A stretch of DNA of 64,000 nucleotides, from the NCBI GenBank assembly GCA_947044405.1, contig CAMRHE010000331.1, forward strand, positions 744,001 through 808,000. The letters are read 5' to 3'. Origin of the DNA: Leptodactylus fallax (taxonomy: Eukaryota > Chordata > Amphibia > Anura > Leptodactylidae). The first letter of the stretch is position 1. The number at the start of each line of letters is the position of its first letter. The translations under genes and the position numbers were made by a program. Shown here in pieces: positions 48,132 to 59,831 of this stretch. The notes below the pieces were generated by a model. That model saw nothing but the letters and a program-made list of their open reading frames with translations, was not told the origin of the DNA and ran no database searches.

Positions 48132-50553
48132 GTACCCCCCCTTTTACGAGGGGCCTCTGGACCCTCGCCAGATGGACCAGGTTTCGAAGGGTTCTTGCGA
48201 TGAAAGAGATTAATTAAACGTGGCGCATGTAGGTCCCTACCAGAAACCCACGTTCGCTCTTCCGGGCCATAACCCTTCCAGTGCACGAGGTACTGAACAG
48301 CATTCTGCACCCGACGGGAATCCAGAATTTTTTCTACTTCATATTCTAGTTCCCCTTGGACCACCACAGCGCAGGTGGACTGGAAGAAGTAAGGACAGGG
48401 GAGATATACTTCTTCAAAAGCGACTTGTGGAAGACGTTGTGGATACGAAAAGAACGTGGAAGTTGTAATTTAAAAGATACTGGGTTTATGAGTTCAGAAA
48501 TGACATAGGGCCCAATGTAACGTGGTGCAAATTTCCCCGAAGGAACTCTAAGACGCAGATTCCTAGTGGACAGCCAGACTCGATCTCCCACTCTGTATTC
48601 AGGGCCAGGTAAGCGTCTTTTATTTGCCTGCCGTTTCTGATATTCTTGGGCTTTAACCAGGCTCAGACGAGCCTGGGCCCAGACTGTGCACAGTCGCTGA
48701 TAAGTATGTTCGGCGGTGGGATTAACAGACTCGGTGCTACGGAGAGAGGAGTACCTGGGGTTAAAACCATAGTTGCAATAAAACGGAGACATTTTAGTGG
48801 TGACGTTAACCCTGTTGTTTATTGCAAACTCTGCTAGAGGAAGAAAGGTTCTCCATTTTTCTTGAGCATCAGACACAAAACACCTTAAGTACTGTTCCAA
48901 AGTTTGGTTGAATCTCTCTGTCTGGCCATTGGTCTCCGGGTGGAACGCGGAACAGAAAGACAGAGAGACCCCCAGACGACTACAAAATTCCTTCCAGAAT
49001 CTAGAGACAAATTGTACACCCCGATCAGATACAATATTTTCTGGTACACCATGCAAGCGGAGTATGTGGTTAATAAAGAGCGAGGCTAGGCGTGGAGCAC
49101 TAGGAATTTTCTTTAGGGGTACAAAATGGCACATTTTGGAAAATCTATCCACAACAACCCAAATCACAGTCTTCCCTTGGGAACAAGGCAAATCAGTAAT
49201 GAAGTCCATTGACAAATGGGACCATGGTCTCTTAGGTATAGGAAGGGGATGAAGAAGGCCCTCGGGTAATCTCCTAGGAGTCTTCATCTTAGCACATGTC
49301 TCACAGGCAGCAACAAATTCACATACGTCTCGAGACCAGGAAGGCCACCAGTAAGAGCAGGAGAGAAGGTATTTAGTTCCAGCGTAGCCGGGATGTCCCA
49401 TTAAGGTAGAACAATGAATTTCCTCCAAAACACGAAGACGAAGATTTGGAGGTACAAATAGTTTCCCAGTGGGAGTATTACTGGGAGCAAGATCTTGTGA
49501 ATTAACCACTAAAGTAACAAAATCAGGAGTAATAATGGCGAGAACCACTCCGGGAGACAAGACTTTATCTGGGACATCCTTAGGGGCACCGCTGGGACCA
49601 AAACTGCGAGATAGGGCATCAGCCCGTACATTTTTAGAGCCTGGACGATAAGTCACCACAAAATTAAAACGTGTGAAGAATAGCGCCCAGCGGGCCTGCC
49701 TAGGAGACAGTCGCTTAGCGCTATCCAGATATAGTAGGTTCTTATGATCAGTGAATACTGTGATCTGGTGTTTGGCCCCCTCGAGGAAATGTCTCCACTC
49801 CTCGAATGCCCATTTAATGGCTAGGAGTTCTCGATTACCAACGTCATAGTTGCGCTGCGTAGGAGAGAATTTCCTCGAGAAGAAGGCTACAGGTTGCAAA
49901 CACGTAAAATTTTCAGAGCCCTGAGACAACACGGCACCAACCCCCACTTCAGAGGCATCAACCTCAATAATAAATGGGCGATCATAGTCTGGTGGTACTA
50001 ATACAGGAGCCTCAACAAAACATTTCTTGAGATGTACAAAAGACTCTTCCGCTTCCGGAGTCCATTTGGTCACATCGGCACCTTTCTTTGTGAGATCCGT
50101 TAATGGCTTCACTATAGAAGAGAAATTCTTAATAAATTTTCGATAATAGTTGAAGAAACCCAAGAAACGTTGCAGGGCTTTAAGGTTGGAGGGGCATTCC
50201 CAGTTATTAATAGGCGTGACCTTTAGTGGATCCATACAAAAAGAATCGGGAGTAATAACGTAACCGAGGAAGGTGACCCTTTGGACTCCGAACAGGCATT
50301 TGGACAGTTTGGCAAAGAGAGAGTTTTGACGCAACAGTAGCAAAACACTCCTAACATGCTCAATATGTGTGGCCCAATCAGGAGAGAACACTAGAATATC
50401 ATCCAGGTAGACAACCACATAACGACCGAGCAAGTCTCTAAAGATATCGTTAACAAAGTGTTGAAATACTGCGGGTGCATTACATAACCCGAAAGGCATT
50501 ACCAAATATTCAAAGTGACCTTCCGGGTGTGTTGAACGCAGTTTTCCACTCAT
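47993..50553 (-). pseudogene. pol: Chromovirus B pol: RT, RNase H, integrase, chromodomain
   Basis: From 50553 down, 735 open codons carry the RT palm with YLDD, the connection and RNase H (TDHKNLLYL), and integrase with its HHCC finger and a DD35E core (SMDFITDLP, VSDRGVQF, GQTERFN). A one-base shift near 48367 moves the frame, and the chromodomain follows in the next frame (VEKILDSRRVQNAVQYLVHW and KGYGPEERTW). Chromodomains bind modified histones and steer integration into heterochromatin, which fits insertion in a satellite. An extra base at about 50527 breaks the frame at the other end. Either shift could be a sequencing error. Confidence 0.9.
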
Positions 50554-50852
50554 CTCCTTCTCTAATCTCGATCAGATTGTATGCCCCACGGAGGTCAATT
50601 TTAGAAAACCAGCGGGCACCCACAATCTGATTGAAAAGATCAGGGGAAGAGGGTACTGATTTTTAACTGTAATTTTATTTAATTCTCGGTAGTCAATGCA
50701 TGGTCGCAGCCCGCCACCCTTCTTTTTAAAAAAAAAGACCCCCCCCCCCGGGGGGGGGGGGGGGGGGGGGGGGGGGCCTTTAAAAAAGCCTGGGGGGGGG
50801 CCCCCCCCCCCCCCCCCCCGGGGGGGGGAGGAAAGATCGATCAGATCCTTCC
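50554..50852 (-). pseudogene. Chromovirus RT segment with homopolymer block 3
   Basis: 50554-50727 matches copy A (about 640-840) apart from a short deletion at 50645. From about 50728 to 50832 the text turns into runs of C and G of about the length expected for the missing RT sequence, with CCTTTAAAAAAG where copy A has CCTTTAAGAAGA. The last 20 bases (GATCAGATCCTTCC) are normal again and abut the ERV2 LTR. Confidence 0.75.
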
Positions 50853-51290
50853 TGTTGGGGGTCGCTAATCTCCCCCGGGATAGATGTCACCGTAATCCTA
50901 ATTAAATAAATAACCAATTTCGAGTGCTCGGGAAACAAGACGTACACAGGTATCGTGTATGAACCGTTTCTACTTTATTACGTAGTTCAATACAGTTTTA
51001 AAAGCAAGCTCAGTTACATAACAGTCATGTGATCAATATACATATATGGTCTTTCCAGTTCCGTTATCAGACAAATTTGTTCAGTTACCCATCACCCCAG
51101 ATGTTTTCCTTTTTACCTTATCTGAATGCCCTCCCAAGAATACCAGTTCTGCTGAAATCAGCAGAACTGTTGATATCTCCCCCAGACTCCAAGTCTGTCC
51201 TTATCAACTATGCAGTCTTGTTTGCAGAACATTCCACCCTCTTGTGCTTTCTGTATAGAATATAGTGCAAGTTATGTTTTAACCCTTACA
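50853..51290 (-). repeat. ERV2 3' LTR (438 bp)
   Basis: On the plus strand it starts TGTTGGGGG and ends AACCCTTACA. It pairs with the LTR at 57215, differing for example at GTCGCTAATC versus GTTAATC, at GAGTGCTCGG versus GAGCGCTCGG and at ATGCCCTC versus ATGTCCTC. Confidence 0.93.
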
Positions 51291-51400
51291 ATTCCCCCAT
51301 TTTAGGACTTTATTTTTAATCAATATTCAATGAATACATTCACACTATCTGTGTGCCATCTGTGATGGATTCTCCATTGAAAATGTTAAAAATAATGATC

Positions 51401-51853
51401 CTACCTTACATACTGAGTATTGTCCCTCATGAGATTGCGTAGCGAAGGAATACATTGGATACAACAACATCCTAATATCATAAAAATGATTACACAAAGG
51501 ATTATACCTACGATTTGTCGAAGGTATCCCAAGTCAGGTAGGAAAGCTAACAGCCAGTCCCAACATCCTTGGTTGACATCTTGTTTAATATGTGTTACCA
51601 TTTCCTGCAACTGTTTCAACTTATCATGCACATCTTCTGAATGGTCAGACAAATTAAAACAGCACATTCCCGCAAAAGTGTTGCACCCATAACCATGTTT
51701 AAGCAGTAAATAATCTATAGCCGCTCTATTCTGCAATATTGCTTTTTTATGTGATCGCAAATCTAATACAACATAATAAGGACTTATCCAGTCTGCATGC
51801 ACATGGAGATCAGCTTCCATACTGCAACAGAAGTCGGCACTGCAATCAAACAA
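51401..51853 (-). pseudogene. env: ERV2 Env transmembrane subunit remnant
   Basis: 150 codons containing the heptad region, a CX6CC motif (CNTFAGMCC) that in gamma-type envelopes forms the disulphide with SU, a membrane-proximal tryptophan segment (CWDWLLAFLPDL), a membrane anchor (IVGIILCVIIFMILGCCC) and a short tail. Most of the surface subunit is absent; only about 45 Env-like residues precede it, in another frame at the end of the integrase frame. The gene is therefore badly deleted. Confidence 0.82.
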
Positions 51854-54800
51854 GTTTCTAACACATTACTGGAATATGCATTTCTCAAACAAAATTCTGT
51901 CATGTTTAATACTCGGGCCAAATATAACCACATATTCTCTTTTGTTCTCCATATGTGTTCCTCCAGCTCCCTTACTCCCCGATTTGGGCTGTCTTTTCTC
52001 CTGTAAAGTTCAAGAGACTTCCTAGTGCATCTTTTCACAACCACCCAATCACCAGGCTGCAAGCTATATGTTCCTGAAAAATCAGAAGGGTATGGAATAG
52101 AAGAGAACACTTGTTTATGTGTTTCTCTCAATCTCTGGCACAAACTCTGCACATAGCTAGAAATACTGTCATAGTTAAGCTGTAACGTCTGAGGGAAGTA
52201 TAACCCTGTTTTGGGCGCACTTCCAAACAATATTTCAAATGGTGACAACCCTGTCCTCCTGTTAGGGGTGGTTCTTACTGAATATAAGGCTAGAGACAGG
52301 CATTCAGGCCAAGGCTTTCCTGTCTCTGCCATGGCTTTCTGAATCTTCAACTTAAGTGTACCACTCAACCTCTCCACTTTGCCTGAACTCTGAGGATGGT
52401 AGGGTGTGTGGAAAGCTTGCTCAATCCCTAGTGCAGACATTATTTCTTTCATTATCTCACCTGTGAAATGCGTACCTCTGTCAGACTCTATCACCTCGGG
52501 CACTCCAAACCTGCACACAAGCTCGGACATCAGTTTCTTGGCAGTTGCTTGTGCGGTTGCTTTGCTCACAGGGTAGGCCTCAGGCCATCCTGAAAACAGA
52601 TCCACACAGACCAATACATACTTGTATGTTCCAGACTTAGGCAACTGTATGTAATCTATCTGTACTCTCTGAAATGGGTACAGGGATTTTGGTGTACACT
52701 TGGTGGGTGTTTTAACTACCTGTCCTGGGTTGTGTAGAGCACATATGTGACATGCTTTTACGTGGTTACTAGCAGCTCTTCCAAAACCTGGGGCAAACCA
52801 TAATTTACCCACTAATGACTCCATGGCATTTCGAGAGGCATGCACCTTACCGTGGGCCAAGCCAGCCATCTGGGGGTAGACTGCTGCGGGCAGACATAAT
52901 CGATCCCCCATTTTCCACATACCATCACCTTCTGTAGCACCTGCTTTCTTCCATCTTTCAGTTTCCACACTGGTGACCTTTGAGTACAGCCCTTTTGGAT
53001 CTGCTAGGTCAATGTCCATTTTGCTCACCTGGTTGGGACCCCCTCTGGCCAGTAGTGCTGCAGCCTTGGCTGCTATGTCAGCTCTCTCATTTCCACGGCT
53101 TTCAGGGTCTCTTCCTTTTGCGTGAGCTCTAACTTTCACAATTGCCAGCTGCTTTGGGAGCAGTATGGCCTCCATCAGTCGACTTACCACATCTCCATTC
53201 TTAATTGGCTTGCCCTGGGCCGTTAGGAAGTTCCTTGACCTCCATATCGGACCATAATCATGCGCAATGCCAAAAGCATACCTGGAGTCAGTGTATATGT
53301 TGGCTGTTCTACCTTTGGCTACCTTACAAGCCTCCATAAGGGCTTTGAGCTCAGCTTCTTGGGCTGACATGTGTGGTGGAAGAGCTTCCTGGACTATGAT
53401 GTCATGTTCAGTGACTACAGCATATCCTGTAACAAATTTGCCTTCATCTGTCAGATACCTTGAGCCGTCCACAAACATCTCATAATCAGGATTTTGTAAT
53501 GGCACATCCGTGACATGGTCAAATCCCACTGTTTCCTGTGACATAAGAGCCACACAATCATGTTCATGCTGGCTGTCAAACAGTTCTTCTTCAGAGAGAG
53601 AGTTTAAAAATAAATTCATCTTCCACTCCCCCTTTTGAATCATGAACTCCTACAGGAAGAAGAGTTGCAGGATTCAAAGTTAAACTGCGTTGAAAAGAGA
53701 TGTTTGAGGAGGACTGCAGAGCAATTTCCATTTTGCACTGCCGTGCCAAAGAAAGGTGATGTCTGTCTACCTGTGTGAGGATAGCATGGATGTCATGAGG
53801 TGTATACACAACCAGTATATGATCTAGGACAATGTCTGAGCTTTTCTCAAGCAACGCTTGTACTGAGAGGACAACCCGCACACAGGAGGGGGGTCCCCCT
53901 GGCTTACAGCATCTAACCTTGAGCTGTAATGTGTTGTTGTGTGAGAACTGCAGTTGCATGCCCCATCATCTCAGTCACGTAGAGCTGAAAAGGTTTCTGA
54001 TAGTCAGGTAGGCCTAAGGCCGGAGCACTGACTATCTGCAACTTCAGCTGGTAAAACGCATCCAAGGCCTCAGGTGTGAGGCTGAATGGCTTTGAGGAGA
54101 GGCTATCGTACAGAGGTTGCATGGTCAGAGATGCAGATCTGATCCATGGCCTACAGTAGGATACCAATCCCAAGAAGGTACATAGCTGAGCATGAGAGGT
54201 CGGCACCTGCATGTCTCTCACCACCTTGGTCCTCTCATCTGACAGGTGCTTGGTACCCTGGCCGAGACAGTGTCCCAGGAACACCACTTTTTGTTTGCAA
54301 AATTGTAGCTTGTCCTTGTTGGCCTTGCAGCCGTTCTGGTAGAGGAAACACAACAGGCTGATGGTCGCTGCTTCACGGGTTGGTTTGTCTGGAGCACAAA
54401 GAAGAAGATCGTCAACATATTGTAACAGAACAACATCATCATGTGGAAAATGCCAAGTACTCATAATAAGTGTAAGACACCTTGTGAATTGGTTAGGACT
54501 GTTTTGCGCCCCTTGTGGTAGTACTGTCCAAGTGTACTGTTTACCCCTGAATGTAAATGCAAACAAATACTGGCAATCGGGGTGTAAAGGCACAGAAAAA
54601 TATGCATTGGAAAGATCTATACAACTGTACCAGGTGGTACCTGTGGGGACAGCTGACAGCAGGGTGTGTGGGTTAGGTACCACTGGGGTTTCAAGTAGTG
54701 TTACTTTATTCAATTCCCTAAGATCATGAACCATACGGTATGTGTCTGGTTCTCCCTTTTTGCCCTTTTTCTTCACTGGGAAAAGAGGAGTGTTTGCTAC

Positions 54801-55203
54801 AGAAGTGCATTCCTTCAATGCCTCTGCTTTCACTAATTCCACTATTGTTACTGCTATGGCATCCTCTTGGGCATGGGTCAGAGGATATTGTTTAATCCTG
54901 GGTGGCTGAGCTCCAGGTTTCAGGGTTACCATAACAGGGGGTACATCCAATTTACCTAAGTCTGTTTTCCCAGTTGCCCATAATGCTGTTGGCACTTGGG
55001 ATAACAGTACATGCTTCTCCTGATGAATGCAACATGATGTTACAACCTAATACTCCCATCACATCTGTACCAAGAATGTTATCTGATGTGTCTGAGACTA
55101 AATACCTAGTGAGTATCCTGCTACCCTGAAATGAGGTTTCTACAGGATCAGTTTTATCTAAAGCATTCACCGTTTTAGTGAGAAGTCTTCCATAAACTTC
55201 CAC
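51784..55203 (-). pseudogene. pol: ERV2 pol in four broken pieces
   Basis: Reading leftwards: the protease end (55203-54952, ILGTDVMGVLGCNI); RT with VLPQGAQNSP and YVDD (54995-53913); the connection (53959-53591); then RNase H (MFVDGSRYLTD) and integrase with the DD35E core (QIDYIQLP, ESDRGTHF, GKVERLSG) in 53643-51784. The pieces lie in three frames, so at least three indels separate them. The integrase C-terminus stops after RCTRKSLELYRR and runs directly into Env-like sequence (NMTEFCLRNAYSSN), marking an internal deletion of the end of integrase and most of SU. Confidence 0.88.
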
Positions 55204-55897
55204 TGATTCACCTTTCTCTCTTTTAGCAGATACCTTACTTCAGATGATAACAGGCAAGACAATAAATTCACATAACATAGTACAAGACATAATTTCATAT
55301 GTTTGAGTATTTTCTTGAATATCTTACACATATATATTGTCATTGTACCTTACTTTCCATTTAACCTTAGGCTAACACTTTTATCAAAATATTTTCCCTT
55401 TGGGCATAAATAGTCATCATACCCAGGCTGCGGACCCCGGAGGCCCAAAGCCAAGTTTCACTTTGTAATAATTGACATGTAACATTACTGGGTAACACAG
55501 TATCATGTTCAGCTTGTGATTTTCTGCGTGCGCATCATATCAGATACAACGTCCTTGGAGTTACTTGGCAGTCAATTAATGTTTTGGTTATTCCCTGCAG
55601 AACATCTGCACAACGCTAAAAACAGAATACAGGAATACAATTCAAGCAGATAGCAGTTAATACTGACACCAAAATTACATATTACTATTTTTGTACAATT
55701 TTCAAATATTTCCCAAACCCCACAGACTTTAGAATTTTCTTCACTGGATTCCAACCAAAAGTTGAACCCCTGTGGAACATCACAATATCCTAGTTTCTTC
55801 TTTTTAGGGGACATTTCCTGAAATTTAATTTTACAAAAAGCATAAAAGTTGAATCCTGGCATTGATATAAACAGAATGAATATTACAAATACAGGTT

Positions 55898-55950
<53 letters not shown>

Positions 55951-56169
55951 CATAATCCAATAAACATCATACCGATGGTGGACAGTTTTTCTCTTTGCAC
56001 TATATCAGATTCTCTGAGTATTTTGTTAAAGTAGGTAATATTTCATACAGAACTGGGAGATAAGATGGGTTATATTAAACAATAATACTGAGAAGGGGGA
56101 TGTCTCCCTTCAAGCCTGATTCTCGGAGTGAGGTGGGGGTGATTCATTATTTCCTGAACTATCATCCCC
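55204..56169. other. ERV2 interior of unknown content, with a TA microsatellite
   Basis: AT-rich, where the bulk of gag should be. A (TA)n run occupies 55901-55946. One minus-strand frame (56000-55572, 142 codons) has hydrophobic and cysteine-containing stretches but no recognisable capsid or nucleocapsid motif. No CCHC knuckle was found, so capsid and nucleocapsid seem deleted or replaced. Confidence 0.5.
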
Positions 56170-56409
56170 TTATCCTATTCTATTGCTTCCTTCTATCAGG
56201 GCATAAATGCCTCTTTGCAACTTTTTGTCCTGAATCAATCCCGCATGATCTAATCTCCACTGATCCCAAAACTTACTGTCTACTAACCCAGTCTGGTGTA
56301 TTCCTGCTCTTTTTAGGATTGTTTTTACCTGTGCGGCTACTTCTTTCCCTTCCCCTATTTCTATTAGTTCACATGGGGTGTACCATATCTTAGAGGGTCC
56401 CATCCCCAT
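56170..56409 (-). pseudogene. gag: ERV2 gag N-terminal (matrix-like) fragment
   Basis: 79 codons starting MGMGPSKIWYTPCELIEIGE. The glycine at position 2 suits myristoylation of a matrix protein, and the place, about 780 bp from the primer site, is right for the start of gag. It ends at a stop with no capsid following. The assignment rests on position and the N-terminus. Confidence 0.55.
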
Positions 56410-57191
56410 CTTGGCTGGTAGCTAATCAGCCGATGAGTCTCTCACTCCTCTAGGGCAACCTTTAGACAATAGAGGGTCACTTATGACTACTTAGTGAGAA
56501 CTCCCAGACAGACTCTTCTGTCTTCTATGAACTACTCTACTTGTGCAAGTTCAGGAGTAGTGCTCAGGGCAATGCCTAATGGCTTCCACAGGCTCAACTT
56601 TCTGCCTGTGTCCCCTTACCAAAACACTCCCAAATCACTACACGCACTTCTTCGTGCGGATTCTACTAAGTCCTTCGTGCTACTACTCAGGTCCCATTCG
56701 ACCTTGACCGTCCAGACACGGCTGGAGGCTAGTTTTCCAAAACAAGGACTTTTCAATCACTCTGTGCTTCTCAGTTCGGAACCTTGTCCGCAACTCTAAA
56801 CTCTAGGGGTTAAGAATAGAGAACTTTTCCCCATTCTTTGCAGCCTTATATATCTTATAACACAGGTAACATGCCTTCTCAGTGGACAGGTAAACAGGTA
56901 AGACAAAAAGCAAAGAAAACAATTTCCATATCATTTACAGGTGACATGTCCCTTTTAGGTTCTTCTGTACTATACAATTGGCATCGAGATGTCATATAAG
57001 CATGCAGCAGCTTACCTCACTCATCGATACAGAGAATAGACACACAGGGACCTCAGATATACTAATTGGCAAGATCAAAGGCTTACCTTCACAGTACTGT
57101 TTTTTATCTATCTGAGGTCCTCTGCTCCCGTCCTCAAGTCGATCGGTGAGTGGGTCGGCACTCTATCGGCTGCACATCAGACGATCTCGAG

Positions 57192-57209
57192 GCCCCACGT
57201 TGGGCGCCA
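57192..57209 (-). promoter_or_regulatory. ERV2 primer-binding site (tRNA-Lys1,2 type)
   Basis: On the minus strand TGGCGCCCAACGTGGGGC, five bases after the 5' LTR. All 18 bases fit the primer site known from betaretroviruses and foamy viruses that use tRNA-Lys1,2. Confidence 0.9.
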
Positions 57210-57214
57210 ATTTC

Positions 57215-57647
57215 TGTTGGGGGTTAATCTCCCCCGGGATAGATGTCACCGTAATCCTAATTAAATAAATAACCAATTTCGAGCGCTCGGGAAACAAGAC
57301 GTACACAGGTATCGTGTATGAACCGTTTCTACTTTATTACGTAGTTCAATACAGTTTTAAAAGCAAGCTCAGTTACATAACAGTCATGTGATCAATATAC
57401 ATATATGGTCTTTCCAGTTCCGTTATCAGACAAATTTGTTCAGTTACCCATCACCCCAGATGTTTTCCTTTTTACCTTATCTGAATGTCCTCCCAAGAAT
57501 ACCAGTTCTGCTGAAATCAGCAGAACTGTTGATATCTCCCCCAGACTCCAAGTCTGTCCTTATCAACTATGCAGTCTTGTTTGCAGAACATTCCACCCTC
57601 TTGTGCTTTCTGTATAGAATATAGTGCAAGTTATGTTTTAACCCTTA
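57215..57647 (-). repeat. ERV2 5' LTR (433 bp)
   Basis: The partner of 50853-51290. Its outer end stops at AACCCTTA and runs straight into chromovirus GGGTATT, without the final CA and without a visible target duplication. Confidence 0.92.
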
Positions 57648-58117
57648 GGGTATTGGGGGTGGGGAGGAGGTTAAACGGCACAATGGTAGGGGCTTGGGGG
57701 CGGTAAAATTTCGGGGGGTTGGGGTTAAAAAATATTGTGAATTTGGGGGGGAATTTGGGGGGGGGGGGCCTCCTTGGGGGGGGGGGGGGGGGGGGGGGGG
57801 GTATTATGGGGGGGGGGGGGTTGTTCCCCTTTTTTTTTTTTTTTTTTTTGGGGTGTTGGGGGGGGGGGTGGGGGGGGGGGGGGGGGGGGGGGGAATTTTT
57901 TTTTGGTGGGGGGGGCGCTTTTAAAAAAAAAATTTTTGTGGTTTGGTTTTTTGGGGGTGTTTGGGGGGGGGGGGGGGGGGGGGGGGGGTTGTTTTTGGGG
58001 GTGGGGGGGGGGTGGGGGTGGGGGGGGGGGGGGGGGGGGGGGGTGTTGGTTTGTTGGTTTTTTTGGTGGGGGGGGGGGGGGGGGGGGGGGGTGGGGTTGT
58101 GGGGGGGGGGGGGGGGT

Positions 58118-58171
<54 letters not shown>

Positions 58172-58250
58172 GGGTGTTTTTGGTTGTTTTTTTGTTGTTT
58201 TTGTGTGTGTTGTTTGGTTTTTTTGTTTTGTGGTTTGGGGGGGGGGTTTT
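57648..58250 (-). pseudogene. Chromovirus protease/RT segment, degraded (homopolymer block 4)
   Basis: Begins GGGTATTGGGGGTGGGGAGG where copy A has GGGTATTTGGAGTCGGGAAG, and keeps recognisable islands (GGCACAATGGTA versus CGCACAATCGTA; GGTAAAATTT versus AGTAAAACTT) before turning into almost pure G with T. The length (about 604 bp) equals the matching part of copy A (about 971-1575). It is the same gene segment with corrupted bases, so the glycine- and proline-rich frames here are false. Confidence 0.8.
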
Positions 58251-59112
58251 CCGCTGGTGTACGTGGTTTGATGGAACAGTCTCGGATGAGATGACCCGGT
58301 TTGCCGCAATACAGGCAGAGATGATTCCGGAGACGATATTCTCGTCTAGCCTTGGTATCCAGTGCTCCAAACTGCATAGGCTCATCTCCAGGGGTGACAG
58401 AAGGAGAACCAGATTCTTTAACAGAAAGAGAGGGCTAGACAGAAGACTTAGTGGGACCAATCCCCACCCTCTCTTTACGTCTGTCCTGGAGTCTCCTGTC
58501 AATGCGGACGGCTAAGGTCATGGCCTTTTCTAAGGTAGGGGGATCAGGGTGACTTACCCAGACATCCTTCACTGAATCATTCAGGCCCTGTTTAAAAAGA
58601 GCTTTCAAAGCAGAGTCGCACCAACCTGCTGTTATACTCAATTTCCGAAACTCAGAGCAATACGTTTCAGCGGATAGTTTACCTTGCCAGAGGGTAAGAA
58701 GTTGGGACTCGGCGAGTCCAATTTGATCAGGCTCAGCATAAATGGCCCCCAAAAACTTAAAATTTTTTTCCAGATCTGTCCACTCCTCTGCCTCAGGGGG
58801 GAGCTTAAGGGCCCAAGTCTGTGGATCCCCCTGTAAGAGGGAAATGACCACCCCCACCATCTGAGACTGCAACACATGAGGGTTGACACGAAAATACAAC
58901 AGACATGATTCCCTGAACGTCTCAAACTTACCTCGGTCCCCTGAAAACCTGTCTGGGAGTAACATTTTAACCCTGGGAAGGGAAATGACAGCAGGTGGTG
59001 TAGCAGCGGCCTCAGCTTGATTCTAGGTGAGAGTGTGTACCTGATTGGCCAGCTCAGACACCAAACCTGCCAAACCCTCCATTCGAGTCACAAGGTCCTG
59101 AACAGAAGCCAT
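58251..59112 (-). pseudogene. gag: Chromovirus C gag with two nonsense codons
   Basis: From the start codon (59110-59112, MASVQDLVTRMEG), matching copy A and intact where copy A has its TGA. Stop codons appear at 59023-59025 (TAG where A has CAG) and 58435-58437 (TAG where A has TAT). The CCHC knuckle near the C-terminus is kept (CLYCGKPGHLIRDC). After the gag end the text runs into homopolymer block 4. Confidence 0.88.
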
Positions 59113-59162
59113 GCCAGTAGTGAGTAGAAGGGTTAAAGTTTTTTTTTTACGGCCTGCTATTC

Positions 59163-59831
59163 TGTAAGGGAATCACTAGAGGAGCGATTACCCAGTAGCT
59201 GCTGGACAACTTCTGGGGGGAGGGGCACAACGAGACAGTGGACCCTAAGCTGAATCCCCCCCACTGTCCCTGGATAACTTGCCCGATCTGTCCTAGGTGA
59301 CAGCCAGCAACTCGTCAACAGTCCCTCCTTATAATAAGTGATAACACAGAACGCAGACAAGACGCACAACAACAAAGGGAGGTCAGCTAGCCAAGGAGTC
59401 AGTAACAATCGAGCAATGCAGTACAGAATTGAGATCCAAGAGAATAGTCAAAGGTAAGCCAGTGGTCAGAAAATCAGAAGAGCAGGTAACAAATAACAAG
59501 AAGTATAGCCAGTAAGCGAAATGCAATAGCAGGCGCCCATAGGAAAGTGGGCAAACAATAAATAGGGAGAAAGAACCCACCTCAGACTTGATAGGAGGAC
59601 AGGCTGTCAATCACAAAGGCAGAACTAAAGTTAACTCTTAGTGGAGCAGGGGGAGAGCAAGGTGAAGGAGAAGGGCGTGGTGGAAAATCAATTAAGGAGG
59701 TGAGGGAATAGGACAGTGTTCATACAGTACAAGAAAAACCCAAAGAAACGAATCACAACCGGGCACGCCTCCTGCGGCGCAGTGTGCGCCCGGAGGACGG
59801 CGCCAAAGCCCGGACAGGCAAGGACGTTACA
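59163..59831 (-). repeat. Chromovirus B/C 5' LTR (669 bp)
   Basis: The same length and ends as the LTR at 2492-3160, with scattered substitutions. It is followed on the right by ATATTATTTTGTTACTG, as in copy A (ATATTATTTTGTAACTG), so the same flanking junction is present twice in the window. Confidence 0.93.

Larger units (their letters stand above)
50853..57647 (-). mobile_element. ERV2: defective endogenous retrovirus
   Basis: A 6.8-kb provirus on the minus strand inside the chromovirus pol gene. The right (5') LTR is followed by a tRNA-Lys1,2-type primer site, remains of gag, a broken pol, an Env transmembrane part, a polypurine tract (CCTAAAATGGGGGAAT on the minus strand) and the left (3') LTR. 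The LTRs differ at only a few positions over about 435 bp, so the insertion is young although its genes are damaged. The Env TM has CX6CC, which indicates a gamma-type (class I) envelope. Confidence 0.9.
47598..59831 (-). mobile_element. Ty3/gypsy chromovirus, copy B/C, interrupted by ERV2
   Basis: One element on the minus strand: 5' LTR 59163-59831, gag, a degraded protease/RT part (57648-58250), the ERV2 insertion (50853-57647), the rest of RT, RNase H, integrase and chromodomain, and 3' LTR 47598-48131. ATAT at 47593-47596 and 59832-59835 is a likely 4-bp target duplication (with one extra C at the left), which supports reading it as a single insertion in the satellite. Confidence 0.88.

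Noticed and set aside
55572..56000. A 142-codon frame as an ERV2 accessory gene
   Set aside because: The start is a TA microsatellite translation, and the rest has no recognisable motif; kept only as unassigned interior.
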